Shown: positions 1 to 7,724, numbered from the stretch's first letter. The stretch is 32,727 bases of DNA from Streptomyces hainanensis (GCF_004348415.1 NZ_SMKI01000019.1:1-32727), one strand, 5' to 3'. Program-made: numbers and translations. Notes: a model not told the origin generated them from the sequence alone.

Positions 1-803
1 CCCTCGCCGTCCGGGACGATCACGGTGAAGACCTCGCCGATCTCGCCCGCCGCGGCCCCGCCGCCGGGCAGGCCGACCGAGACCTGGGTGCCCGGCTCCG
101 CCAACAGCCGGTCGGACACCTCCAGTCGCATGGTCACCAGCTTGCTGGTGCCGGTGCGGGTGAACACCTCGGTGCCGTCGACCGCCGGCCGGCCGATCTC
201 CGCGAGCAGCCCGTCCACCCGCACGTCGCCGGGTGCGAACACCACCCGGCCCAGCTCGACGGCCCCCGTCCCGGGCAGGCCGAGGTCCTCCTGCCAGTCG
301 CGGACCGCCGCGGCCGTCCTGTCGGTGAACTCCTCGTCCACCGTGAAGCCCGGGTAACCGAGTTCGGCGAGGTTCCGCTCCAACTGTTCGACGTCCGGGC
401 CGTCGTCGACGCCCTCCGCCAGGTCGCGGTGGGCCGGGACGGAGCCGTGCAGCAGCGGCACGGGGCGGTCGTCGACCCGGAACAGCGTCTCGCCGCGGCC
501 GATCTCGGCTCCGCTCTCCGGCAGCCAGGTGATGGTGCCCGGCAGCCGGTTCGCCACCGTGCTGGTGGGGCCGTGGCCGAGTTCCCCCTCGACCTCCCGC
601 GTGTCGTCCAGCGTCTCCCTGGTGACCTCGGCGGTGGCCGGCGGTTCGGGGTCCTGGCCGCCGGTCGCGCCGTCCTCGCCCTGCCACGGGCGGGCCGCGA
701 CCAGGGCGGCCGTCCCGGTGGCGCCGGCCAGCAGGACGACCGCGGCCCACCTGGTGCCCCGGCCGCGCCCACGCCGGTGCCGTGTCTCGCGCGTGCCAGG
801 CAT
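1..803 (-). CDS. HlyD/MacA-like periplasmic adaptor with peptidoglycan-binding domain (3' end cut by window)
   Basis: The gene runs off the left edge, so only the first 267 or so residues are visible. The protein starts MPGTRETRHRRGRGRG, then has one hydrophobic segment (about residues 18-38, uncleaved anchor or signal). A biotinyl-lipoyl-like half follows with TITWLPESGAEIGRGETLFRVDDRP at about 89-113. Next is a peptidoglycan_binding_1-like stretch (VEQLERNLAELGYPG...TAAAVRDWQEDLGLPGTG, about 138-183), and then the second beta-rich half typical of membrane-fusion proteins. In related Gram-positive loci such adaptors sit with an ABC ATPase and a MacB/FtsX-like permease; those would lie left of position 1 (inference). 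The ATG shares its A with the TGA stop of the upstream lipoprotein gene (TGATG at 801-805), so the two are probably translationally coupled. Homology to the adaptor family is clear; substrate is unknown. Confidence 0.85.
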   Translation of the reverse strand, partial: MPGTRETRHRRGRGRGTRWAAVVLLAGATGTAALVAARPWQGEDGATGGQDPEPPATAEVTRETLDDTREVEGELGHGPTSTVANRLPGTITWLPESGAEIGRGETLFRVDDRPVPLLHGSVPAHRDLAEGVDDGPDVEQLERNLAELGYPGFTVDEEFTDRTAAAVRDWQEDLGLPGTGAVELGRVVFAPGDVRVDGLLAEIGRPAVDGTEVFTRTGTSKLVTMRLEVSDRLLAEPGTQVSVGLPGGGAAAGEIGEVFTVIVPDGE

Positions 804-1351
804 CAGGGCTGCTCCACGGTCAGGTCGGCGCCGGGCAGGAACTCGGTCTGGCAGTCCTGCTGCGCCTCGGGGAAGCGGGAGTCCCGCATGATGTCCTCGG
901 GGATGGCCAGGCCCCGCTCCTGCGGGTCGGGGAAGTCGGTGAACCCGGCGTCCCGCATGCACTGGGCGAACTGCAGCAGGTCCTCCGAGGTGGCGCTCCC
1001 GAGCCCGCCCAGGTCCCCGCCGCCCCCCGGCATCCGGTCCCGGCACGCCTCCATGGCCCGGTTCATCGTCTCCTCGTCGAGATCGGTGGCGTCGAGCGCC
1101 TCGGCCTCCTCGCCCGGCCGGGGGTCCGGCATGTCGACACCGTTCTCCCGCATGCACCGGGCGAACGCCAACCGCCCTTCCGCCGGGTCCTGTTCCGCCG
1201 TGGAGCCGCCGTCGCCGGACGGCGCCTCCCCGCCGTCGACCGAGGGCACGTCGTCGTCCCGTTCGGCACCGCCGTCGGACCCGCACCCCACCAGGGCCGG
1301 GCCGAACGCCAGCGGAACCGCCACCATCGCGCCACGTAGGCGTCGTCGCAT
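803..1351 (-). CDS. Secreted lipoprotein with duplicated CMR-x-x-G...PDP motif
   Basis: A 182-residue protein starting MRRRLRGAMVAVPLAFGPALVGC. It has a basic n-region, a short hydrophobic core and a lipobox ending LVGC, so it should be a lipoprotein anchored on the outer face of the membrane. A low-complexity acidic Gly/Asp/Ser linker follows. The mature part carries two related segments, FARCMRENGVDMPDP and FAQCMRDAGFTDFPDP, each followed by a later cysteine (MEACRDRM and QQDCQTEF), so it looks like an internal duplication with possible disulfides. I chose the ATG at 1351 because GAGG lies about 10 nt upstream. An in-frame ATG at 1378 lacks a good ribosome site and would put nine extra residues ahead of the signal. 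The gene overlaps the adaptor gene by one base and is divergent from a two-component system. Its role is unknown; accessory component of the export system is inference. Confidence 0.8.
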   Translation of the reverse strand: MRRRLRGAMVAVPLAFGPALVGCGSDGGAERDDDVPSVDGGEAPSGDGGSTAEQDPAEGRLAFARCMRENGVDMPDPRPGEEAEALDATDLDEETMNRAMEACRDRMPGGGGDLGGLGSATSEDLLQFAQCMRDAGFTDFPDPQERGLAIPEDIMRDSRFPEAQQDCQTEFLPGADLTVEQP

Positions 1352-1415
1352 CGGAAAGCACCTCTTCCTCGTCGTCACCGTGGGAAGTGATGCAAGCCGA
1401 CGGGCTGTTGCGGGA

Positions 1416-1437
1416 GCGTTGGCGCGGACGCTAACGC
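1416..1437. promoter_or_regulatory. Imperfect inverted repeat in the divergent lipoprotein / response-regulator promoter region
   Basis: GCGTTGGCG (1416-1424), four bases, then CGCTAACGC (1429-1437): 8 of 9 pairs match. A TTGCGG at 1408-1413 and a TAACGC at 1432-1437, 18 bp apart, could be the -35 and -10 of the response-regulator gene, so the repeat would cover the spacer and -10. It is a candidate site for autoregulation by the neighbouring OmpR-type regulator; this is inference from position. Confidence 0.4.
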
Positions 1438-1471
1438 CCGGCCAACGGCCTCCCTGCCAGCATCAGGTGCC

Positions 1472-2128
1472 ATGCGGGTGCTGGTGGTGGAAGACGAGCG
1501 CGTCCTGGCGGACGCGACAGCTGAGTGGCTGCGCGGCGAGGCGCACGCGGTGGACGTCGCGCTGGACGGCGCCGCGGGCTGGGAGCGGATCGCGACCAAC
1601 GACTACGACGTGGTCGTCCTGGACCGGGATCTGCCCAGGATGCACGGGGACGAGGTCTGCCGGCGGCTGGTCGCGTCGAAGGCGACGGCCCGGGTGCTGA
1701 TGCTGACGGCCGCCGCCGAGATCGGCGACCGGGTCGCCGGCCTGTCGCTCGGCGCGGACGACTACCTGCCCAAACCGTTCGCCTTCGCCGAACTGGCCGC
1801 CCGCGTCCAGGCGTTGGGCCGCCGCTCGCGCCCCGCCGTACCGCCGGTGCTGCGCCGGGGCGGCATCACCCTGGACCCGGCCCGCCGGGAGGTCTTCCGG
1901 GACAACCGGTATGTCCCGCTGTCCCGCAAGGAGTTCGCCGTCCTCACCGAACTGCTGCGCGCCGACGGCGCGGTCGTCTCGGCCGAGCAGCTGCTGGAGA
2001 AGGCGTGGGACGAGCACATCGACCCGTTCACCGGCTCGGTGCGCTTCACCATCCTCAAGCTGCGCCGGAAACTGGGCGATCCACCGATCGTCCGGACGGT
2101 GCCCGGCGTCGGCTACCAGATCCCGTGA
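1472..2128 (+). CDS. OmpR-family two-component response regulator
   Basis: A 218-residue DNA-binding response regulator of normal family length. The receiver domain (1-115) has the acidic pair E7/D8, the phospho-acceptor D51 (in VVVLDRDLP), T79 (MLTA) and K101 (GADDYLPKPF). The winged-helix domain (about 125-218) ends with the usual signature FTGSVRFTILKLRRKLGDPPIVRTVPGVGYQIP. The ATG has only a weak ribosome site. The gene is divergent from the lipoprotein/adaptor genes and overlaps the downstream kinase gene by four bases (GTGA). This layout suggests that it controls the export genes and possibly itself through the inverted repeat at 1416-1437. Function as a response regulator is certain by homology; the signal is unknown. 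Confidence 0.95.
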   Translation: MRVLVVEDERVLADATAEWLRGEAHAVDVALDGAAGWERIATNDYDVVVLDRDLPRMHGDEVCRRLVASKATARVLMLTAAAEIGDRVAGLSLGADDYLPKPFAFAELAARVQALGRRSRPAVPPVLRRGGITLDPARREVFRDNRYVPLSRKEFAVLTELLRADGAVVSAEQLLEKAWDEHIDPFTGSVRFTILKLRRKLGDPPIVRTVPGVGYQIP

Positions 2129-3339
2129 CCGGCCGGCCACTCGCCCGCCCCACGATGCGGGCGCGGCTCACCCTGGTCAACGGCGGCTTGTTCCTCGTCG
2201 CCGGCCTCGCGCTGCTCGGTGTCACCTACCTGCTGTTCGACAACCAACTCGCGCGCTCGTCCTGGTCGGCGCCGGAACCCGACACCGCCGCCACGGACGG
2301 CGCCACCTCCGTCGCCACCCCGGCCCAGCCGGTGGTGGCCACCAGCGACGCCACCGCCTCGCTGCTCACCCAGGGCGCGATCGCGCTGGTCGTCGTCGGC
2401 GGGGTGGCGGTCGGCTGCGGCTGGCTGGTGGCGGGCCGGCTCCTGGCGCCGCTGCGCCGGGTCACCGACACAGCCCGGCGGATCGCCGACAGCGGCACCC
2501 TGCGCGAGCGGGTCGCGCTGAGCGGCTCCTACCACGAGGTGCGAGAGCTGGCCGACACCTTCGACACCATGCTCGAACGCCTGGACCGCGCCTTCGACGG
2601 CCAGCGCCACTTCGTGGCCAACGCCTCCCACGAGTTGCGCACCCCGCTGACGCTCAGCCGTGCCCTCGTCGAGCTGGCCATGCACCGCGCGACGGCCTCC
2701 CCCGACGTCCGCCGGCTCGGCGAGAGCCTGCTGGAGATCAACGCCCGCCACGAACGCCTCATCGCCGGCCTCCTCATGCTGGCGCGCGCCGAGCACGAAC
2801 ACCACGACCACTCCCCCGTCGACCTCGCCGACGTCGTCACGCACGTGGTGGCGGGGACCGCCCACGAGGCGGCCAGGGCCGAGGTCGCCGTCCACGAGTC
2901 CGCCGCTCCCGCGCCGATGACGGGCGACGCGCTGCTGCTCGAACGGCTGGTCCACAACCTGGTCGAGAACGCCGTTCGCCACAACACGGAAGACGGCGAC
3001 GGCTGGGTCCGGGTCGCCAGCCGCACGGCGGCGGACGGCACGGTGGAGATCGAGGTGACCAACACCGGGCAGACGATCCCGCCCTACGACGTGCCCGGCC
3101 TCTTCGAGCCCTTCCGCCGCCTCGGCGGCCCGGACCAGGTCGTCTCCGGCCGGAGCGCGGGGCTCGGCCTGTCCATCGTCCGGGCCATCGCCGACGCCCA
3201 CGCCGGCACCGTCACGGCGGAGCCACGCGCCGGCGGCGGCCTGACCGTCACGGTCTCCCTCCCCCACCAGGGCTCGCCACCGGCGACGAGTTCTCCGGAC
3301 GCGGCAGGTCCGCCCGCTGCCGCTTCGTGGCCGGCGTGA
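2125..3339 (+). CDS. Sensor histidine kinase, partner of the OmpR-type regulator
   Basis: A 404-residue membrane kinase when started at the GTG overlapping the regulator's stop (GTGA); an ATG at 2155 (MRARLTLVNG) is an equally plausible start. TM1 is at about 18-38. A 43-residue extracytoplasmic loop rich in Ala/Thr/Asp follows, then TM2 (about 82-103) and a HAMP domain (about 103-155). The HisKA box has H169 (HFVANASHELRTPLT). The HATPase domain has the N box HNLVENAVRHN (N278/N282), an F box VPGLFEPFRRL and the G box SAGLGLSIVRAI. All catalytic motifs are intact. The sensor loop is too short for a recognisable folded domain, so it may sense membrane or cell-wall stress (inference). The stop lies 9 bp from the convergent AraC gene's stop. 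Confidence 0.93.
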   Translation: MTGRPLARPTMRARLTLVNGGLFLVAGLALLGVTYLLFDNQLARSSWSAPEPDTAATDGATSVATPAQPVVATSDATASLLTQGAIALVVVGGVAVGCGWLVAGRLLAPLRRVTDTARRIADSGTLRERVALSGSYHEVRELADTFDTMLERLDRAFDGQRHFVANASHELRTPLTLSRALVELAMHRATASPDVRRLGESLLEINARHERLIAGLLMLARAEHEHHDHSPVDLADVVTHVVAGTAHEAARAEVAVHESAAPAPMTGDALLLERLVHNLVENAVRHNTEDGDGWVRVASRTAADGTVEIEVTNTGQTIPPYDVPGLFEPFRRLGGPDQVVSGRSAGLGLSIVRAIADAHAGTVTAEPRAGGGLTVTVSLPHQGSPPATSSPDAAGPPAAASWPA

Positions 3340-3348
3340 CCCGCGGGC

Positions 3349-4263
3349 TCAGGTGAGGGCGCCCGCCGCGGTGCGCACGGTGTGGCGCAGTTGGACGGCG
3401 TCCCGGCTGGGGGGTGTGCCGAACTGGCGGCGGTACTCGCGGCTGAACTGTGAGGGGTTGTCGTAGCCGACGCGTTGGCCGACGCCGGTGACGTCGCCCG
3501 GGTGGGTGGCGAGCAGCAGCCGGGCCTCCTGCAGCCGGATCTGTTTCTGGAACTGGATGGGGCTCATGGCGGTCACGGTCTGGAAGTTCCGGTGGAAGGC
3601 GGAGACGCTCATGCCGGAGACGCGGGCCACGTCCTCGACGCGGAAGGGCTCGGCGTAGTGCTCGCGGATCCAGCGCACGGCCCGTGAGATGTGGCTGAGG
3701 CCGCTGTCCGGCAGGCCCAGCTGGCGGACCGTCGCGCCCTGCTCGCCGGTGATCAGGCGCCACAGGATCTCGCGTTTGACCAGTGGTGCCAGCACGGTCC
3801 GGTCGCGGGGTTCGTCGAGCAGGCGCAGCAACCTGACCACCGCGTCGAGCAGCGCGTCCGGCGCGTCGCTGACGGCCATCCCGGGCGGAGTGCCCCCGCC
3901 GGCGCGCGGGCTGTCGCCGGGGCCGGCCTGGAGCAGCAGCTCGGCGACGGCGGTCGGTTCCAGCACCAGTCCGAAGCCGAGGGCCGGCTCCTCGGGACGG
4001 GCCCGGGTGAACTGTCCCGTGACGGGCAGGTCGACGGACGCGACCAGGTACTGCCCGGGGCCGTACTCGTAGACCCTGTCCCCCAGCGCCAGGCGTTTGG
4101 CGCCCTGCGCGATGACGGCGAGCACCGTGCCGGACGTCGAGGGCGCCGGCGGATCCGCTCGGTCGACCCTGGAGACGAGGACGCCGTCGACGGCGGTGGT
4201 CCAGTCGGGCCTGGCGTGCCGGGCCAGCAGGGCGCGGAGCTCTTCGAGGTGCATGCCCTCCAT
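3349..4263 (-). CDS. AraC-family transcriptional regulator (AraC_N type)
   Basis: About 304 residues from the ATG at 4263. The N-terminal part, from LRALLARHARPDWTTAVDGV through FGLVLEPTAVAELL, resembles the cupin-like AraC_N ligand domain found in regulators of short-chain and aldo-keto reductases. The C-terminal 100 residues hold two helix-turn-helix units: FRVEDVARVSGMSVSAFHRNF at about 208-228, and DVTGVGQRVGYDNPSQFSREYRRQFG at about 258-283. The start is uncertain. A TTG at 4323 keeps the frame open but has no ribosome site, and the ATG at 4254 has GGAGG too close. It is divergent from the SDR gene at 4415, which is its most likely target (inference). Confidence 0.9.
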   Translation of the reverse strand: MEGMHLEELRALLARHARPDWTTAVDGVLVSRVDRADPPAPSTSGTVLAVIAQGAKRLALGDRVYEYGPGQYLVASVDLPVTGQFTRARPEEPALGFGLVLEPTAVAELLLQAGPGDSPRAGGGTPPGMAVSDAPDALLDAVVRLLRLLDEPRDRTVLAPLVKREILWRLITGEQGATVRQLGLPDSGLSHISRAVRWIREHYAEPFRVEDVARVSGMSVSAFHRNFQTVTAMSPIQFQKQIRLQEARLLLATHPGDVTGVGQRVGYDNPSQFSREYRRQFGTPPSRDAVQLRHTVRTAAGALT

Positions 4264-4414
4264 TGCAGCACCGTCTGCGGCCCTGTCTGCGGCACTGATC
4301 CCGTAGACGAGAGGATCGCGCAAGGAGGCGAGAGCATCGTTCTAACGTTTCCGCAGGTCACGTCGGTTGAATGGAAGGCATCCACTCGCGGACGACCACC
4401 CCTGGAGGAACACC

Positions 4415-5173
4415 ATGAACGTCGCCGTCGTCACCGGCGCCAGCTCCGGCATCGGAAGGAGCGCCGCGATCGAGATCGCCAGGCGCGGAACCGGGGTCAT
4501 CCTCACCTACGGCACCAACCGGCGGGGCGGGCTGGAGACGGCGGACGCCATCAGGGAGGACGGCGGCACCGCCGTCGCACTGCCGCTGGACGTCGGCGAG
4601 ACCGGCACCTTCCCGGCCTTCCGCGACGCGGTGACCGACGCCCTGCGTGACACCTGGCAGCGCGACACCTTCGACTACCTGGTCAACAACGCCGGCTTCT
4701 CGCGGGCCTCACTGATCGAGGAGACCACCGAGGAGACGTTCGACGCCCTCATGCGGACCCTGCTGAAGGGCCCGTTCTTCCTGACGCAGAAGCTGCTGCC
4801 CCTGATCGCGGACGGCGGGGCCGTCGTCAACACCAGCAGCAGCTCGGCGGGGGCGGCCAGTCCGGAGCCCGGCTACGCGGCCTACGCGTCGATGAAGGGC
4901 GGCCTGGACGTGCTGACCCGGTTCATGGCCAAGGAGTTCAGCACCCGCGGCATCCGCGTCAACGCGGTCTCCCCGGGGCCCACCCGCACCCGCCTCGGCG
5001 ACGACGCCTTCACCCGCTTCCCCGAGGTGATCCCGACCCTCGCCGCGAAGACGGCGCTCGGCCGGGTCGGCGAACCCGACGACGTCGGAGCGGTGATCGC
5101 CACCCTCGTCTCCCCCGAGAGCCGCTGGATCACCGCCCAGAACATCGAGGTCTCCGGCGGCTACTGCCTCTGA
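4415..5173 (+). CDS. Short-chain dehydrogenase/reductase (SDR), classical type
   Basis: A 252-residue NAD(P)-dependent oxidoreductase. TGASSGIG at 7-14 binds the dinucleotide, NNAGF at 91-95 is the structural motif, and S142-S144, Y157 and K161 (in YAAYASMKGG) form the catalytic set. The C-terminus ends NIEVSGGYCL, close to the usual family ending. The sequence around residue 36 (TNRRGG) is basic, which favours NADPH, but this is only suggestive. The ATG at 4415 follows a clear GGAGGA ribosome site at 4404-4409, so translation from upstream codons is unlikely. It is divergent from an AraC-type regulator, the usual arrangement for an aldehyde- or ketone-inducible reductase. The substrate cannot be read from sequence. 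Confidence 0.93.
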   Translation: MNVAVVTGASSGIGRSAAIEIARRGTGVILTYGTNRRGGLETADAIREDGGTAVALPLDVGETGTFPAFRDAVTDALRDTWQRDTFDYLVNNAGFSRASLIEETTEETFDALMRTLLKGPFFLTQKLLPLIADGGAVVNTSSSSAGAASPEPGYAAYASMKGGLDVLTRFMAKEFSTRGIRVNAVSPGPTRTRLGDDAFTRFPEVIPTLAAKTALGRVGEPDDVGAVIATLVSPESRWITAQNIEVSGGYCL

Positions 5174-5198
5174 GACCACGCGCGGATCGCGGAGTTCC

Positions 5199-5576
5199 TC
5201 ACGAGGCAGACCGATCCACCACGCCCCGTTCGACGCAGAGCTCGTTGCCCTCGGGGTCGTACAGCGTCACCCAGCCCCTGCCGTCCGGACTGCGGTGGTC
5301 GCCCTGGAGCGTGGCCCCGAGGGCGAGCAGCCGGTCGACCTCCTCGTCCCTGGTGAGGTCCTGGGGCTCGAGGTCCAGGTGGACCCGGTTCTTCACCGTC
5401 TTACCTTCGTCGACCCGGATGAAGAGCAACGTGCCGCCCGCCGTGGTGACCAGGACCTCCTCGTCGCCCGGGAAGTCGTTGTCGGCGATCGTGCCCTTCA
5501 ACACCTCGGCCCAGAAGGTGGCCAACGTGTAGGGGTCGGCGGAGTCTATGGTGATGTGTCGAATCAGCGAACTCAT
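5199..5576 (-). CDS. VOC / glyoxalase-fold protein
   Basis: A single-domain 125-residue protein of the vicinal-oxygen-chelate superfamily. It starts MSSLIRHITIDSADPYTLATFWAEVL and ends in the standard strand VTLYDPEGNELCVERG, where E112 is the usual metal-ligand position. H7 and H67 (NRVHLDLEPQD) are at positions used as ligands elsewhere in the superfamily. Such small proteins may be bleomycin-resistance-like binders, isomerases or dioxygenase-like enzymes, and no more specific call is possible. It is convergent with the SDR gene (25-bp gap) and 29 bp downstream of the unrecognised membrane protein gene on the same strand. Confidence 0.88.
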   Translation of the reverse strand: MSSLIRHITIDSADPYTLATFWAEVLKGTIADNDFPGDEEVLVTTAGGTLLFIRVDEGKTVKNRVHLDLEPQDLTRDEEVDRLLALGATLQGDHRSPDGRGWVTLYDPEGNELCVERGVVDRSAS

Positions 5577-5605
5577 GCCACCCACCCAACCACAGCGGGC
5601 CCGCC

Positions 5606-6073
5606 TCAGCTCCGGTCGGTTGCCTGAGGGGGCCGGCCGGTCAACGCGATCCCCGCCAGGACGGCGGCCCCGGCGACCGACGCCGCGGCCGTCCCCCGCA
5701 CCGCCTGCGGCACGTCGTCCGCGGCCCGCCGGGTCCCGTCCTCCATCTCGCACACGGTCCTCAGGGTGGTGAAGCGGACCTGGTAGTCGATCGCCCCGTC
5801 GAACTGGGACCGGCACGGATGGTCGGGCGGGAACGGAGCCGAGTCCGCGCCGCCGTCCCGCGCCGTGGCCACGGTCAACATCAGGACCATGACCCCGAGC
5901 GAGTAGGACGCCGTGGCGACGGCCCCGCACCCCCAGGCGCCGGCGACGACCACCCGGCGCCAGCCGGACCAATGTCGTCTCTGCCCGGGTAGCGCGACTC
6001 TGAGACAGCGGACCAGGCAGAAAACGACCAGCACGACGGCGGTGAGCAGGACCACGGGCACGAGGAGGATCAT
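5606..6073 (-). CDS. Unrecognised membrane protein
   Basis: About 155 residues starting MILLVPVVLLTAVVLVVFCLV at the ATG at 6073, which has CAGGA about 8 nt upstream. The segments are: TM1 at 1-22; a basic loop (RCLRVALPGQRRHW); TM2 at about 38-70; an outward loop of about 45 residues containing two cysteines (PCRSQFDGAIDYQ and TVCEMEDG); and a last hydrophobic segment (TAAASVAGAAVLAGIALTG). The cysteines could form a disulfide in the extracytoplasmic loop. Its start lies only 4 bp after the stop of the upstream gene, so the two probably form an operon. I do not recognise a family. Confidence 0.7.
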   Translation of the reverse strand: MILLVPVVLLTAVVLVVFCLVRCLRVALPGQRRHWSGWRRVVVAGAWGCGAVATASYSLGVMVLMLTVATARDGGADSAPFPPDHPCRSQFDGAIDYQVRFTTLRTVCEMEDGTRRAADDVPQAVRGTAAASVAGAAVLAGIALTGRPPQATDRS

Positions 6074-6077
6074 TGCG

Positions 6078-6524
6078 TCATCCTGCCAGCGGACCCGAAC
6101 CAATGAGCGTGTTCAGCAGGTTGACGTCCACGAACGGCGCGGCCTCGGTCGGCCGCGACCGCCAGAGCAACGGCCACGTGCGGCGGTCGCCTTGCAGCGA
6201 CGGCACGCCGACGTACGAGTACCGCTCGTCGCTCCGACAGAACGCCTCGGCCGGGAACGACCACCGGTAGCGGCGCACCGAGCCGGGCGGGACGAGGAAG
6301 TACGTGCGGGGCTCGCCGATCGCCTGGAACACGATGGGCCCGGCCCGGTGTCCGGTCCGCTCCCCGAGGACGTCCGCCACGGCCGGCCCCTGTTCCCCAA
6401 CGATCCGCACGGCGTCGAAGACGACGCCGACCATGCGGAGCGTCGTGCCGACACGGGGCACCCAGTCGGGACGGTAGGGGGACGCCACCGGTTCGAGTTC
6501 ATTTTCGCCGATCATGCCGTCCAT
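6078..6524 (-). CDS. Unrecognised soluble protein of 148 residues
   Basis: The protein starts MDGMIGENELEPVASPYRPDW and has no membrane segment. Its middle part (GPIVFQAIGEPRTYFLVPPGSV, then YSYVGVPSLQGDRRTWPLLW) has a faint likeness to substrate-handling parts of actinobacterial Prim-Pol-like proteins, but I cannot support that call. It is the first gene of a two-gene minus-strand unit with the membrane protein at 5606-6073. It is divergent from the XRE/DUF5753 regulator at 6632, with about 107 bp between the two starts. That placement makes it a likely regulatory target of the XRE protein (inference). Confidence 0.65.
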   Translation of the reverse strand: MDGMIGENELEPVASPYRPDWVPRVGTTLRMVGVVFDAVRIVGEQGPAVADVLGERTGHRAGPIVFQAIGEPRTYFLVPPGSVRRYRWSFPAEAFCRSDERYSYVGVPSLQGDRRTWPLLWRSRPTEAAPFVDVNLLNTLIGSGPLAG

Positions 6525-6631
6525 GGTTTCGCCGGACGTCTAGCGTGACCAGAGGTGACGAGGCGACACCACAGCGTGTGCCGGGGTTCGTTACCGGTGT
6601 GTGCGGCTGTGTGAAACCTCGGGAGGGCGAA

Positions 6632-7447
6632 ATGGCCGTGAAGAAGAATCAGAGCCTGGACGGTCGACAGGTGTTCGGCGCACTCCTGCGGGCGCTCCGC
6701 GAGTTCAACGACGTGACGCCGGGGCAGGCGGCGCTGATCGTCGGCTACTCCGAGTCCATGCTGGAGAAGATCGAACGCGGCGAGCGCAACGCCAGCCCGG
6801 AGTTCATCGACGAGATCGAGAAACTGCTCGCCCTGCCGGGCGTGTTGGAACCGACGGCAACTCGGCTGCGGGAGCAGCGGCACCCGGACTGGTTCGGCGA
6901 GTACGCCGAGCGGGAGGGCGAGGCGGTCAGCCTGTGGTCGTACACGACGAACGCCGTACACGGCCTGCTGCAAACCCGTGAGTACGCACACTCCGTGCTC
7001 AGCGCTTATGCACCCACCCTGGACGACGAAGAGGTGGAGCGTCGAGTACAGGCACGGCTGGATCGCCAGGAGCTGCTGACTCGAAAGCCGGCGGTCAACC
7101 TTTCCCAGGTCATCCTGGAATCGGTTCTGCGGCAGCCAATCGGTGGACCAGCCGTGATGAAGGCCCAACTGGGCCGCCTGCTGGACGTCTCGGCCATGCG
7201 CAATGCCTCGGTACAGGTAATGCCCCTGTCCCACGGCGCCCACCCGGGGATGGACGGCCCCTTCACTTTGATGGAAACTGCGAGCCAGGAATGGGTCGCC
7301 TACGTCGAAGGCCCCGACATCGGCCATGTCATCGACAGCAGGAAGCAGGTCAGCCAATTCCAGGTGAGGTATGGCATGATCCGCACTCAGGCGCTCAACG
7401 AAGCTGATTCCCGCCGGCTGATCGAGGAGATGATCCGCGAACTATGA
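6632..7447 (+). CDS. XRE-family regulator with DUF5753 (Scr1-type) C-terminal domain
   Basis: 271 residues. An N-terminal helix-turn-helix spans about 12-66 (FGALLRALREFNDVTPGQAALIVGYSESMLEKIERGER). It is followed by the long DUF5753 domain (about 85-265) with typical landmarks: YTTNAVHGLLQTREYAHSVL, an RLDRQELL segment, QVMPLSHGAHPGMDGPFTLME and WVAYVEGPD. The ATG at 6632 is preceded by GGGAGGG (6621-6627). An open frame continues upstream but without a better start. This family is abundant in Streptomyces and is nearly always followed by a DUF397 gene, as here, with a 4-base ATGA overlap. Members linked to WhiJ/AbaA-like circuits affect development and antibiotic production; the role of this copy is unknown. 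Confidence 0.93.
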   Translation: MAVKKNQSLDGRQVFGALLRALREFNDVTPGQAALIVGYSESMLEKIERGERNASPEFIDEIEKLLALPGVLEPTATRLREQRHPDWFGEYAEREGEAVSLWSYTTNAVHGLLQTREYAHSVLSAYAPTLDDEEVERRVQARLDRQELLTRKPAVNLSQVILESVLRQPIGGPAVMKAQLGRLLDVSAMRNASVQVMPLSHGAHPGMDGPFTLMETASQEWVAYVEGPDIGHVIDSRKQVSQFQVRYGMIRTQALNEADSRRLIEEMIREL

Positions 7448-7686
7448 GTCGTTCCTCCCTCGTGTGGTTCAAGAGCAGCTACAGCGGCAACCAGGGGGGC
7501 GAGTGCCTCGAAGTCGCCCTGGAATGGCGCAAGTCCAGCCGCAGCGGCAGCGAGCCAGGCGACTGCGTCGAGGTGGCCGCCTGTCCGGCGGCCACCGTGC
7601 ATGTCCGGGACTCGAAGAACCGCGCCGGGGGCGCGCTCGCCGTGTCGGCGGCGGCTTGGCGGAGCCTGGTCGGGCATCTGTCGTAG
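7444..7686 (+). CDS. DUF397 protein with a partial second copy of the domain
   Basis: An 80-residue acidic protein that overlaps the XRE gene by four bases (ATGA), the standard pairing for this family. A complete DUF397 unit runs from WRKSSRSGSEPGDCVEVA to AWRSLVGHLS. It is preceded by the first half of another copy (WFKSSYSGNQGGECLEVA), so the characteristic W-x-K-S-S...C-x-E-V-A strand occurs twice, about 26 residues apart. The simplest explanation is in-frame fusion of two tandem DUF397 genes with loss of the end of the first. DUF397 proteins are thought to act as small partners or antagonists of the paired XRE regulator. Confidence 0.9.
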   Translation: MSRSSLVWFKSSYSGNQGGECLEVALEWRKSSRSGSEPGDCVEVAACPAATVHVRDSKNRAGGALAVSAAAWRSLVGHLS

Positions 7687-7724
7687 TTCGTCTCGATCCG
7701 GCCGGGCGTGCTTCGCCGCGCCGC

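Noticed and set aside
2113..3267. 384-codon minus-strand frame opposite the histidine kinase
   Set aside because: The kinase on the plus strand has every catalytic motif; the opposite frame is compositional.
6078..6524. Calling the 148-residue protein a Prim-Pol fragment
   Set aside because: The likeness is limited to a few residues around FLVPPG and there is no catalytic acidic pair that I can identify.
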